Positions 6,982 through 14,531 of a stretch of DNA of 18,076 bases are shown here, piece by piece (position 1 is the first letter of the stretch; each line of letters starts with the position of its first letter). The stretch spans positions 1 to 18,076 of the forward strand of contig JAEERN010000025.1 in NCBI GenBank assembly GCA_016285815.1, given 5' to 3'. The notes below the pieces were generated by a model that did not search any database, was not told the DNA's origin, and saw only the letters and a program-made list of their open reading frames with translations. The position numbers and the translations under genes are program-made. This DNA comes from Clostridiales bacterium (GTDB lineage Bacteria > Bacillota > Clostridia > Oscillospirales > QAMX01).

Positions 6982-9645
6982 ATGAAGCGTGTCTTATCTG
7001 CTCTCTTGTGCCTCTGCCTCTGCTTCTCGCTGGTTCCGGGAACGCTCGCGCAGGCGCCTGCGGCCGAAGAGGCCGCCGCGGCTCCTGAGCTCGACGAGCT
7101 GGCGTGGACCGTCGGGAACGGGGAAGAGGAGGAATCGGCCGAAGCGGCCGCCAATGCGGCCAAGCCGGCCATCACGTCTCAGTCCGAGTCAAAATCGGTC
7201 AAGGAGGACGAGACGGCGAAGTTCAAGGTCAACGCCACCGGCTCCAGCCTGAAGTATCAGTGGCAGTACCGCACGTCCTCCAGCGGCTCGTGGGCGAGCT
7301 GGTGGCCCGACGACGCCAAGACGGAGCTGATCTCGGTCAAGGCGATCGCGGCCCGCAGCGGCTATCAGTTCCGCTGCAAAGTGACCAACGGCGGCGGGAC
7401 GGTCTATTCCAAGGCCATGACGCTTACCGTGCTGAAAAAGCCGGTCGTCACCTCGCAGTCTGAGTCCAAGACCGTCAAGGAAGACACGACGGTCAGCTTC
7501 AAGGTCAACGTCTCCGGCAGCGGTCTGAAGTATCAGTGGCAGTACCGCAAGGCCGGCGCCTCCGCGTGGTCCGACAGCACGGCCTCCGGCGCGACGACCA
7601 ACACCATCTCGGTCAAGGCTACGGCGGGCCGCAACGGCTGCCAGTATCGCTGCAAGGTGACCAACAGCGGCGGGACCATCTATTCCAAGGTCATGACGCT
7701 GAACGTGCTGACCAAGCCGGTCATCACGTCTCAGTCCGCCTCCAAGACCGCGGCGCAGGACGCCACGGTGAAGTTCAAGGTCAACGCCACGGGCGACAGC
7801 CTGAAATACCAGTGGCAGTACCGCAAGGCCGGCGCGACCGCATGGACCGACAGCACGGCCTCCGGCGCGAGGACCAGCACCATCACCGTCACGGCCACGG
7901 CGGGCCGCGACGGCTGCCAGTACCGCTGCAAGGTGACCAGCTCCGGCGGGACGGTCTATTCCAAGGTCATCACGCTGACTGTGCAGGTCAAGCCGACGAT
8001 CACGTCCCAGTCCGCGTCCAAGACGGCCAAGCAGGACACCATCGTCAAGCTCAAGGTCAACGCCGAGGGCGAAAAGCTGAAGTATCAGTGGCAGTACCGC
8101 AAGTCCGCCTCCGACTCGTGGAAGAGCTGGACTCCGGCCGACGCCACCACAGAGATGATCACCTTCAAGGCGCTGGCGGGCCGGAACGGCTATCAGTTCC
8201 GCTGCAAGGTGACCAACGCCGGCGGCACGGTCTATTCCAAGGTCATGACGCTGACCGTTCTGAAAAAGCCGGTCATCACGTCCCAATCCGCGTCCAAGTC
8301 CGTCAAGCAGGACGAGATCGTCAAGTTCAAGGTCAACGCCGAGGGCGAAAAGCTGAAGTATCAGTGGCAGTACCGCAAGTCCGCCACTGATTCCTGGAAG
8401 AGCTGGACTCCGGCCGACGCGACCACCGAGCTGATCAAGCTCAAGGCCACCGTGGCCCGGAACGGGTATCAGTTCCGCTGCAAGGTGACCAACGCCGGCG
8501 GCACGGTCTGTTCCAAGGTCATCACGCTGACCGTGCTGGCCAAGCCGGTCATCACGTCCCAGTCCGCGACCAAGACGGTCAAGCAGGACGAGACCGTGAA
8601 GTTCAAGGTCAACGCCACCGGCAGCAAGCTGAAGTATCAGTGGCAGTACCGCAAGTCCAGCAGCGACTCGTGGAAGAGCTGGACCCCGGCCGACGCCACG
8701 ACGAACCTGATCACCCTGAAGGCCCTCGGGAACCGGAACGGGTATCAGTTCCGCTGCAAGGTGACCAACGCCGGCGGGACGGTCTATTCCAAGGTCATCA
8801 CGCTGAAGGTGAACCTGGTGAAGTACCGCGCGCTGCTGGTGGGCGAGGTCAATTATTACAGTACGGACACGGCCGTCCGCAACCGGGGCGACGTGAAGCT
8901 CATGACGGCCGCGCTGAAGAGCGTGAAGGGCGCCAAGGGCAACCCCTATTCCATCACCGGCAAGTACGACCTGTCCAACGCCGGGATCCGAAGCGCCATC
9001 GCCAGCACCTTTGCGGACGCGGACAGCAACGACGTCTCGCTGTTCTTCCTGGCCACCCACGGCGTCGTCAGCATCGAAAGCGGCAGCTATGCCGGCGCCA
9101 TGCTGACCATCGACACCGGAAATGGCTATGACGAGCATCTGACCATGGGCGCGCTGGCCGGCTGGCTGAAGGAAGTGCCGGGCAAGGTCATCGTCCTGCT
9201 GGGCTCCTGCGGCTCGGGCGCGGCCGTCGTGTCCAACGGCGAGGTCGTCGGCAGCCTCAGCGAAGAAGAAGCGGCCGACCTGTTCGGCGCCTCGGCCGTC
9301 GAGGCCTTCGCGGCGGCGGACGAGTATGTTCCGGACGACGGCGAGCCGGTCGCGAACACGGGCGAGTTCCGCAATTCCAAGTTCTACGTGCTCACGGCGG
9401 CGGCCCACATGGAGAGCAGCTGGGGCCGTGAGACCGGCGACGACACCACCAGCTACAACTACTTCCCCTATTGGTTCGCCGAGGGGGCCCGCGGCAATGC
9501 GGACTCCAACGGGAACGGCATTGTGACCATGAAGGAGATGTACGTCTACCTCCAGAACAACGCCTCCGGTCCGTACGGCGGCTCCAACTACCAGCACGTT
9601 CAGATGTATCCGGAGAACAGCGGCTACGGGCTGTTCAAAAAGTAA
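6982..9645 (+). CDS. Secreted Ig-repeat protein with caspase/C13-like peptidase domain
   Basis: An 887-residue exported protein. A signal peptide (KR, then a Leu/Cys-rich core, cleavage near residue 23-25) is followed by an acidic linker. Residues 61-612 form six tandem 92-residue Ig-like repeats (KPxITSQSxSK, LKYQWQYR, YQFRCKVTNxGGTVYSK). The C-terminal domain (614-887) begins KYRALLVGEVNY and fits clan-CD cysteine peptidases: a hydrophobic strand ending FFLATHG (His693) and a second ending VIVLLGSCGSGA (Cys743) give the expected His/Cys dyad. D841-S-N-G-N-G-I-V-T-M-K-E852 resembles a calcium-binding loop. No LPxTG motif or other wall anchor is visible. The ATG at 6982 begins the signal peptide and follows GAGGAAAAGGAA; the frame upstream crosses the promoter. 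Whether it cleaves itself or others is unknown. Confidence 0.85.
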   Translation: MKRVLSALLCLCLCFSLVPGTLAQAPAAEEAAAAPELDELAWTVGNGEEEESAEAAANAAKPAITSQSESKSVKEDETAKFKVNATGSSLKYQWQYRTSSSGSWASWWPDDAKTELISVKAIAARSGYQFRCKVTNGGGTVYSKAMTLTVLKKPVVTSQSESKTVKEDTTVSFKVNVSGSGLKYQWQYRKAGASAWSDSTASGATTNTISVKATAGRNGCQYRCKVTNSGGTIYSKVMTLNVLTKPVITSQSASKTAAQDATVKFKVNATGDSLKYQWQYRKAGATAWTDSTASGARTSTITVTATAGRDGCQYRCKVTSSGGTVYSKVITLTVQVKPTITSQSASKTAKQDTIVKLKVNAEGEKLKYQWQYRKSASDSWKSWTPADATTEMITFKALAGRNGYQFRCKVTNAGGTVYSKVMTLTVLKKPVITSQSASKSVKQDEIVKFKVNAEGEKLKYQWQYRKSATDSWKSWTPADATTELIKLKATVARNGYQFRCKVTNAGGTVCSKVITLTVLAKPVITSQSATKTVKQDETVKFKVNATGSKLKYQWQYRKSSSDSWKSWTPADATTNLITLKALGNRNGYQFRCKVTNAGGTVYSKVITLKVNLVKYRALLVGEVNYYSTDTAVRNRGDVKLMTAALKSVKGAKGNPYSITGKYDLSNAGIRSAIASTFADADSNDVSLFFLATHGVVSIESGSYAGAMLTIDTGNGYDEHLTMGALAGWLKEVPGKVIVLLGSCGSGAAVVSNGEVVGSLSEEEAADLFGASAVEAFAAADEYVPDDGEPVANTGEFRNSKFYVLTAAAHMESSWGRETGDDTTSYNYFPYWFAEGARGNADSNGNGIVTMKEMYVYLQNNASGPYGGSNYQHVQMYPENSGYGLFKK
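7162..8817 (+). repeat. Six 276-bp tandem repeats encoding Ig-like domains
   Basis: Units start at 7162, 7438, 7714, 7990, 8266 and 8542, and each is exactly 276 bp (92 codons). Units 2 and 3 share one subtype (AxAWxDSTASGAxT, with an extra Cys in GCQYRC); units 1, 4, 5 and 6 share a Trp-containing subtype (SWxSWxPxDAxT). Stretches such as tatcagtggcagtaccgc are identical or almost identical in all units, pointing to recent duplication or homogenisation. Confidence 0.95.
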
Positions 9646-9672
9646 GCCGGACGCTCTGTGAAAAGCGTTCCC

Positions 9673-9711
9673 GCTCCGGGGATCCCCATTCGGGATCCCC
9701 GGAGCTTTTTT
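9673..9711 (+). terminator. Strong terminator after the exoprotein gene
   Basis: A perfect 14-bp stem (9673-9686 with 9692-9705), a 5-nt loop and six T (9706-9711), about 30 bp beyond the stop codon. Confidence 0.92.
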
Positions 9712-9740
9712 GCGCGCGGGCCGCGGGCGCTCCGGCGCGG

Positions 9741-9772
9741 AAAAAAGCGGCCCCGGAGAGCTCCGGGGCCGC
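9741..9772 (-). terminator. Terminator after nagA
   Basis: GCGGCCCCGGAG (9747-9758) is inverted at 9761-9772, and the minus strand continues with six T (9746-9741). It lies 35 bp past the nagA stop codon, back to back with the terminator of the convergent exoprotein gene. Confidence 0.88.
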
Positions 9773-9807
9773 GCGGGAACGTGTTTTGCGGGGAAAGGGG
9801 CGGGGGG

Positions 9808-10983
9808 TCAGCCTTCGCTGTCGCCGGACAGGAGGACCTGACGGATCCGGACGTCTTCGTCGAACAGGACGACGTCCGCGTCGAAGCCGGGCTCCAGCCG
9901 GCCCTTGCGGGACAGGCCCATGACCCGGGCGGGGGTGGCGGTCATCATGGTCACCGCGTCGGTCAGCGAGACGCCGGCGTTCACCATGGTCCGCACCAGC
10001 CGGTCTGCGGTGGCGACGCTGCCGGCGAAGCCGGAGCGGTCGGTCATTTTGGCGACGCCGTCCTCGATGACGCAGGGGGTGCATTCGCTCTTGCGGCCCA
10101 GCATGGAGGGTCCCTCCGGCATGCCCGCGCCGCGCATGGCGTCGGTGATGAGACAGACCCGGTGCGGCCCCTTGACCTTGACGGCCAGCCGCAGCAGCTC
10201 GGCGGGCAGGTGACAGCCGTCTGCGATGAGCTCGACGTCCATCTCGTCTAGCAGATAGGCGGATTCCAGAACGCCGGGGATGCGATACCCGCCCCGGCGG
10301 GTGATGGTGGACATGCCGGAATAGAGGTGCGTGGCCAGCCGGCAGCCGCGGTCGCAGGCGCGCTTGACGTCGGGATAGGCCGCGTCGCTGTGGCCCACGG
10401 CGGGAACGGTGCCGTTGGCGTTCAGCGCGTCGAGGAACTCGTCGGCGCCGGGCAGCTCGGGCGCGTAGCTCCAGCGGCGGATGAAGGGGCCGAACTCTTC
10501 CAGAATCGCGCCGTAGTCTGCCGGGACCGGCGGCGTGATATAGGCGGGGTTCTGCGCCCCGGCCTGGGCGGGGGAGAAATAGGGCCCCTCCAGATGGGCG
10601 CCCGGGATGTGGGGCAGGCGCGGCCCCGAGGGGTCCGCCGAAAGGGCGGCCGCCATGCGGACGTCCAGCAGGGACTCGCGCAGGACGGAAAAGCTGGAGG
10701 CCAGCGTGGTGGGGAACAGCGTCGTGGTGCCGTGGGCCAGATGGGCGGCGGCGGCCGTGACCACCGGCTCGACGCCGCCGTCCATGAAGTCGGCCCCGCC
10801 GCCGCCGTGGACGTGCAGGTCGATGAAGCCGGGGGCGACGAAGCAGCCCTCCGCGTCGACGACGCGGTCGAAGGGGAGCTCTTCCCCGGTCACGGCGAGG
10901 ATCTTTCCGTTCTTCAGATAGACGCTCTGTCCGGCGCAGAGTCTGTCGCGGACGACGCGTCCGTTGACGATCTTGATGGTCAT
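9808..10983 (-). CDS. nagA: N-acetylglucosamine-6-phosphate deacetylase
   Basis: A 391-residue amidohydrolase that removes acetate from GlcNAc-6-phosphate to give glucosamine-6-phosphate in the cytoplasm. Visible landmarks are PGFIDLHVHG with the HxH pair His57/His59, HLEGPYFSPAQAGAQNP with the metal ligand Glu132, VGHSDA (His198), ATHLYSGM (His219) and LITDAMRGAG with the catalytic Asp281. The usual THLFNAM motif reads THLYSGM here. The ATG at 10983 is used because it follows GGGAGGA by 8 nt and starts the family's first strand; the open frame runs far upstream through nagB as antisense. It is divergent from nagB, the next enzyme of the pathway, and ends in its own terminator. Confidence 0.96.
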   Translation of the reverse strand: MTIKIVNGRVVRDRLCAGQSVYLKNGKILAVTGEELPFDRVVDAEGCFVAPGFIDLHVHGGGGADFMDGGVEPVVTAAAAHLAHGTTTLFPTTLASSFSVLRESLLDVRMAAALSADPSGPRLPHIPGAHLEGPYFSPAQAGAQNPAYITPPVPADYGAILEEFGPFIRRWSYAPELPGADEFLDALNANGTVPAVGHSDAAYPDVKRACDRGCRLATHLYSGMSTITRRGGYRIPGVLESAYLLDEMDVELIADGCHLPAELLRLAVKVKGPHRVCLITDAMRGAGMPEGPSMLGRKSECTPCVIEDGVAKMTDRSGFAGSVATADRLVRTMVNAGVSLTDAVTMMTATPARVMGLSRKGRLEPGFDADVVLFDEDVRIRQVLLSGDSEG

Positions 10984-11031
10984 GGTCCCGTTCCTCCCGG
11001 CGCGCCGCACGGCGGCGCGTTTCTGAGGTCT

Positions 11032-11060
11032 ACGATACCACAAGGCCGGAAGAAAGTCAA
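11032..11060 (-). promoter_or_regulatory. Promoter of nagA
   Basis: On the minus strand: TTGACT (11060-11055), a 17-bp spacer, TATCGT (11037-11032), with an extended -10 TG. It faces away from the nagB promoter, with 20 bp between the two -35 elements. Confidence 0.72.
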
Positions 11061-11086
11061 GACCGGCGGCGAGATTCCGGTTGACA
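11055..11086. promoter_or_regulatory. Symmetric region between nagA and nagB promoters
   Basis: The sequence from gtcaa-ga-ccgg to ccgg-ttgac forms an imperfect inverted repeat that includes both -35 elements. A regulator bound here could control both genes together. Part of the symmetry comes simply from two TTGAC -35 boxes facing opposite ways. Confidence 0.35.
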
Positions 11087-11108
11087 AAGAGCGTGCCGGT
11101 GTGATAAG
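11081..11108 (+). promoter_or_regulatory. Promoter of nagB
   Basis: A perfect TTGACA (11081-11086), a 16-bp spacer and GATAAG (11103-11108) with an extended -10 TG at 11100-11101. The weak -10 suggests a promoter that may be helped or regulated. Confidence 0.6.
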
Positions 11109-11175
11109 ATGGAGACAGACCGGACGGCCGCGGGCCGGACCGGAGCTTTTTGGAAAGAGATTGGAGAGAGTCGGT

Positions 11176-11949
11176 ATGAAGATCGTCGTCAGCAGAGATC
11201 CGGAGAGCCTCGGCGCGGCCGCGGCGGAATACGCGGCCCGGCGCATCTGCGAGGCCATCGACGCCAAGGGCGAAGCCCGGATCGTCCTGTCCACCGGCGC
11301 GTCGCAGTTCACGACGCTGGCCGCGCTGGTCAAAAAGGACGTCGACTGGGCGCGCGTCACCATGTTCCATCTGGACGAGTATGTGGCCCTTCCGGACACC
11401 CACCCGGCCAGCTTCCGCAAATACCTGCGCGAACGGTTCATCAACGTCGTGCACCCCGGAAAGGCGTATCTCGTGGACGGTACGCCGGAGGGGATCCCCG
11501 CGCTGACCGCGGCTCTGCGGGAGGCGCCCATCGATCTGGGCCTGATCGGCATCGGCGAGAACGGCCACATCGCCTTCAACGACCCGCCGGCCGACCTTGA
11601 CACGCGCGAGGCGTACATCGTCGTCGACCTGAACGACACCTGCAAGCGCCAGCAGGTGGGCGAGGGGTGGTTCCCCGATCCGGACAGCGTGCCGCGGCAG
11701 GCCATCTCCATGACGGTCTGGCAGATCCTCCAGTGCCGCCACATCCTTTCGGCGGTGCCTTTCCCCGTCAAGGCCGAGGCCGTCCGCAAGACGCTGGAGC
11801 AGGATGCGAACGCTCTGGTGCCCGCCACGGTGATGAAGGGCCACGAGAGCTTTGCCCTGTATGTGGACCGGGACTCGTTCTCGCTGGTGGACGAGAGCCG
11901 GATCCGCCCGGCGCCGGGCGTGCCCTGGACGCTGGAAAAGGCCCTGTGA
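11176..11949 (+). CDS. nagB: Glucosamine-6-phosphate deaminase
   Basis: A 257-residue enzyme of the NagB/6-phosphogluconolactonase superfamily that converts glucosamine-6-phosphate to fructose-6-phosphate and ammonia. Landmarks are the phosphate loop LSTGAS (38-43), FHLDEY with Asp67 as the probable base, GIGENGHIAFNDPP with His131, and DLNDTCKRQQVGEGWF. The loop reads E-N-G-H...F-N-D where E. coli NagB has N-D-G-H...F-N-E, as in the subgroup with GENGHIAFNDPP. The ATG at 11176 follows GGAGAG by 7 nt and starts the usual MKIVV strand. It is transcribed divergently from nagA, completing the route from GlcNAc-6-phosphate into glycolysis. Confidence 0.93.
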   Translation: MKIVVSRDPESLGAAAAEYAARRICEAIDAKGEARIVLSTGASQFTTLAALVKKDVDWARVTMFHLDEYVALPDTHPASFRKYLRERFINVVHPGKAYLVDGTPEGIPALTAALREAPIDLGLIGIGENGHIAFNDPPADLDTREAYIVVDLNDTCKRQQVGEGWFPDPDSVPRQAISMTVWQILQCRHILSAVPFPVKAEAVRKTLEQDANALVPATVMKGHESFALYVDRDSFSLVDESRIRPAPGVPWTLEKAL

Positions 11950-11959
11950 CGCCAGGAAA

Positions 11960-12000
11960 AAAGAAGAGCCCCGCGCCGGTCCCGGCGCGGGGCTCGTTTT
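11960..12000. terminator. Bidirectional terminator between nagB and the FmdB-like gene
   Basis: A perfect 14-bp GC stem (11966-11979 with 11982-11995) is followed by GTTTT on the plus strand and by TTCTTTTTT on the minus strand, so it can end both convergent transcripts. Confidence 0.85.
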
Positions 12001-12026
12001 AAAGCAAGAGGAGAGAGAGGCCCGCT

Positions 12027-12260
12027 TCACGCCTGTCTGCCGCAGCAGCCGCCGCAGGCGGCGGCGCGGGGGCAGGCGCTTTCCTGTCCGCAGGAGGGCG
12101 ACGGGGACTTCACCGCAACGGAGAACCCCTGGAACACACGGTCCAGCTCGTTGGCGCCGCAGCCGGGGCAGACGACGCTGCCGCTGTCCTTTTCGGCCAC
12201 GGAACAGCGGACCTCGAACTGCTTGCCGCAGGAATTGCAGACGAAGGTGTAGAACGGCAT
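12027..12260 (-). CDS. FmdB-family zinc ribbon protein
   Basis: A 77-residue protein opening MPFYTFVCNSCGKQFEV, the hallmark of the FmdB zinc ribbon. Two CxxC pairs (Cys8/Cys11 and Cys31/Cys34) should bind one zinc. The FQGFSV segment is also typical. The C-terminal 22 residues contain five more cysteines, ending GGCCGRQA, which may bind another metal or be disordered. The ATG at 12260 lies 8 nt after AGGAG, and that ribosome site is formed by the last codons of typA, so the two genes form an operon. The role of this family is uncertain. Confidence 0.9.
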   Translation of the reverse strand: MPFYTFVCNSCGKQFEVRCSVAEKDSGSVVCPGCGANELDRVFQGFSVAVKSPSPSCGQESACPRAAACGGCCGRQA

Positions 12261-12265
12261 ATCGG

Positions 12266-14107
12266 TCACTCCTGTCTGGCGGCGGCCCGCTTTTTGGACA
12301 GCGCCGCGGCGCGGACGCCGTGGTCCAGCTCGGTCTTGCGAATGCGAAGGCTCTGGGGCGTCACCTCGAGAAGCTCGTCCTCGGCCAGGAATTCCAGGCA
12401 CTGCTCCAGGCTCAGGATCCGGGGCGGGACCAGCCGAAGGGCCTCGTCGCTGCCGCTGGCGCGCATGTTGGTGGCGTGCTTGCGCTTGCAGACGTTGACG
12501 ACGATGTCCTCGCCCTTGGGGGACGAGCCAACCACCATGCCGCCGTAGACGGGAACGCCGGGGCCGATGAAGAGCTGGCCGCGCTCCTGGGCGTTGAACA
12601 GGCCGTAGGTGATGGATTCGCCCGCTTCGAAGGCCACCAGAGAGCCCACCGAGCGGGAGGCCAGCTCGCCCTTATAGGGGGCGTAGCCGTGGAAGACGGT
12701 GTTCAGGATGCCCTCGCCGCGGGTGTCGGTCAGGAACTCGCTGCGATAGCCGAACAGCCCCCGGGAGGGGACAATGAATTCCAGCCGCATCCGGGAGCCC
12801 ACCGGCGTCATCTTGATCAGCTCGCCCTTGCGGGCGCCCAGCTTTTCCATGACGTTGCCCACCGAGGCCTCGGGCACGTCGGCCACGACGTGCTCAAAGG
12901 GCTCGCAGATCTCGCCGGCCTCGTTTTTCTGAAGCAGGACGTGCGGCGCGCCGACGGCGAACTCATACCCTTCGCGGCGCATGGTCTCGATGAGGATGGA
13001 CAGGTGCATCTCGCCGCGGCCCAGCACGCGGAACGCGTCGGTGGAGTCCGTCTCTTCCACGCGCAGCGAAACGTCCTTCAAAAGCTCGCGCATGAGGCGG
13101 TCCCGCAGGTTGCGGGAGGTGACGTATTTCCCCTCGCGGCCCGCGAAGGGGGAGTTGTTGACCTGGAAAGTCATTTCCACGGTGGGCTCGGAGATCTTGA
13201 CGAAGGGCAGGGGCTCGGGGCGTTCGGGGGCGCAGATGGTGTCTCCGATGTTCACGTCCTCGACGCCGGACAGGGCGACGATGTCGCCGGGGAACGCCTC
13301 GGCGACCGGAACGCGCTTGAGGCCCTCGATGGTGTAAAGGTTGGCGACGTGGGCCCGGCGGACGGGGCGCAGCTGGTGCCAGTCGGTCAGGACCGTGTCC
13401 GCGCCCTGGCGCAGGACGCCGCTCTCCACGCGGCCGATGGCGATGCGGCCCACATAGTCGTTGTAGTCGATGGAGGAGACCAGCATCTGCAGCGGAGCGG
13501 TCTCGTCGCCCTCGGGGGCGGGGATGTGGGACAGGATGGTGTCCAGCAGCGGGCGCAGGTCGGTGCCCGGCTCATAGCAGGAGAGGGACGCCGTGCCGGC
13601 CCGGGCCGAGGCGAAGATGACAGGCGAATCCAGTTGTTCGTCCGTGGCGTCCAGATCGAACAGCAGCTCGAGGATCTCGTCCACCACCTCTTCGGGGCGG
13701 GCGTCGGGCCGGTCCACCTTGTTGACCACGATGACGACCTTGAGCTTCAGCTCCAGCGCGCGCTGGAGCACGAAGCGGGTCTGGGGCATGGGGCCCTCGT
13801 AGGCGTCCACCAGCAGCAGAACGCCGTTGACCATCTTGAGGATCCGCTCCACCTCGCCGCCGAAGTCGGCGTGTCCCGGCGTGTCGACGATGTTCAGCTT
13901 GACGCCGTTGTAGGTGACGGCGGTGTTTTTGGCCAGGATGGTGATGCCGCGCTCGCGCTCCAGATCGCCGGAGTCCATGACGCGGTCGGCGACGGCCTGA
14001 TTGTCGCGGAACACGCCGCACTGTTTGAGCATCTCGTCCACCAGCGTGGTCTTGCCGTGGTCCACGTGGGCGATGATGGCGATGTTTCGAAGGTCGTTTC
14101 TGATCAA
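12266..14107 (-). CDS. typA: Ribosome-associated translational GTPase TypA/BipA
   Basis: A 613-residue GTPase of normal TypA length that acts on the ribosome in assembly and stress or cold adaptation. GTP motifs are complete: AHVDHGKTT (13-21), RERGIT (51-56), DTPGH (75-79) and NKVD (129-132), with SA(R)A further on. EF-Tu domain II-like and EF-G-like domains follow, then the TypA-specific C-terminal domain (VVGSSPKGEDIVVNVCKRKHATNMRASG). The family normally starts MIRNDLRNIAIIAHVDHGKTT; here that first codon is TTG at 14107-14105, with AAAGGAT about 10-12 nt upstream. The frame is open well upstream but through a leader with hairpins and the promoter. An FmdB-like gene follows 5 bp after the stop. 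Confidence 0.96.
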   Translation of the reverse strand: MIRNDLRNIAIIAHVDHGKTTLVDEMLKQCGVFRDNQAVADRVMDSGDLERERGITILAKNTAVTYNGVKLNIVDTPGHADFGGEVERILKMVNGVLLLVDAYEGPMPQTRFVLQRALELKLKVVIVVNKVDRPDARPEEVVDEILELLFDLDATDEQLDSPVIFASARAGTASLSCYEPGTDLRPLLDTILSHIPAPEGDETAPLQMLVSSIDYNDYVGRIAIGRVESGVLRQGADTVLTDWHQLRPVRRAHVANLYTIEGLKRVPVAEAFPGDIVALSGVEDVNIGDTICAPERPEPLPFVKISEPTVEMTFQVNNSPFAGREGKYVTSRNLRDRLMRELLKDVSLRVEETDSTDAFRVLGRGEMHLSILIETMRREGYEFAVGAPHVLLQKNEAGEICEPFEHVVADVPEASVGNVMEKLGARKGELIKMTPVGSRMRLEFIVPSRGLFGYRSEFLTDTRGEGILNTVFHGYAPYKGELASRSVGSLVAFEAGESITYGLFNAQERGQLFIGPGVPVYGGMVVGSSPKGEDIVVNVCKRKHATNMRASGSDEALRLVPPRILSLEQCLEFLAEDELLEVTPQSLRIRKTELDHGVRAAALSKKRAAARQE

Positions 14108-14144
14108 GGGGCAACAGATCCTTTCCGATCGGAGAGTGAAAAGC

Positions 14145-14197
14145 GGCGCGGCGGCGGGGCCGCGCCATGAAAAGAGCACGCCGGCGGCGTGCTCTTT
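14145..14197 (-). promoter_or_regulatory. Tandem hairpins in the typA leader
   Basis: Two perfect inverted repeats lie between the typA promoter and its start: a 12-bp stem (14171-14182 with 14186-14197) followed on the minus strand by TTTT overlapping the stem end, and an 8-bp all-GC stem (14145-14152 with 14159-14166) followed by GCTTTT. Both have a terminator-like shape and stand within a leader of about 200 nt, so attenuation or RNA-level control is possible. Confidence 0.5.
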
Positions 14198-14311
14198 GAA
14201 CAAAGGGACGCACCAAAGCGAAGACGGCGGCAGAGGGAAAAACGCGCCCGGCGGCCGTTTTCGGGACCGCAGACCTCCCGCTTTCGGCCCGGCTGCCGCG
14301 ATCCGCCGAAC

Positions 14312-14340
14312 ATTATAACACAGTTCCGCCGATAAATCAA
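14312..14340 (-). promoter_or_regulatory. Promoter of typA
   Basis: On the minus strand: TTGATT (14340-14335), a 17-bp spacer and a perfect TATAAT (14317-14312) with an extended -10 TG. Transcription should start near 14305, leaving about 200 nt before the typA start codon. Confidence 0.82.
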
Positions 14341-14452
14341 GAAAAAAATGGACCCGCGCCCGCATGGCGGCCCTTTTTCGACCGGGAACGGCGGCCGGCG
14401 GTCTCCGGCCGGCGCTGGACTGCCGGCCGCGGCGAAAAAGCGGATCCGGCGC

Positions 14453-14482
14453 TTGCGCGGTGCGGCGGAGGCGTGCTATAAT
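14453..14482 (+). promoter_or_regulatory. Promoter of the DUF308-ubiB-like operon
   Basis: TTGCGC (14453-14458), an 18-bp spacer and a perfect TATAAT (14477-14482) with an extended -10 TG at 14474-14475. The stretch 14108-14531 thus holds only the typA leader and the two divergent promoters; no gene is seen in it. Confidence 0.75.
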
Positions 14483-14531
14483 AAAGGACGGAAATGCCGG
14501 CCGCCGCGCCGGAAAAGAAGGAGACATACGC

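Noticed and set aside
7162..8817. CRISPR-like array
   Set aside because: Regular spacing is due to in-frame 92-residue protein repeats inside one long gene; there are no short palindromic repeats with unique spacers.
7189..9597. 802-codon minus-strand open frame under the exoprotein gene
   Set aside because: Open only because the codon use of the GC-rich plus-strand repeats avoids stops on the other strand; no start signals and no recognisable domain.
11852..14170. 772-codon plus-strand open frame antisense to typA
   Set aside because: Shadow of typA in a GC-rich genome; it lacks a ribosome site and crosses the nagB terminator.
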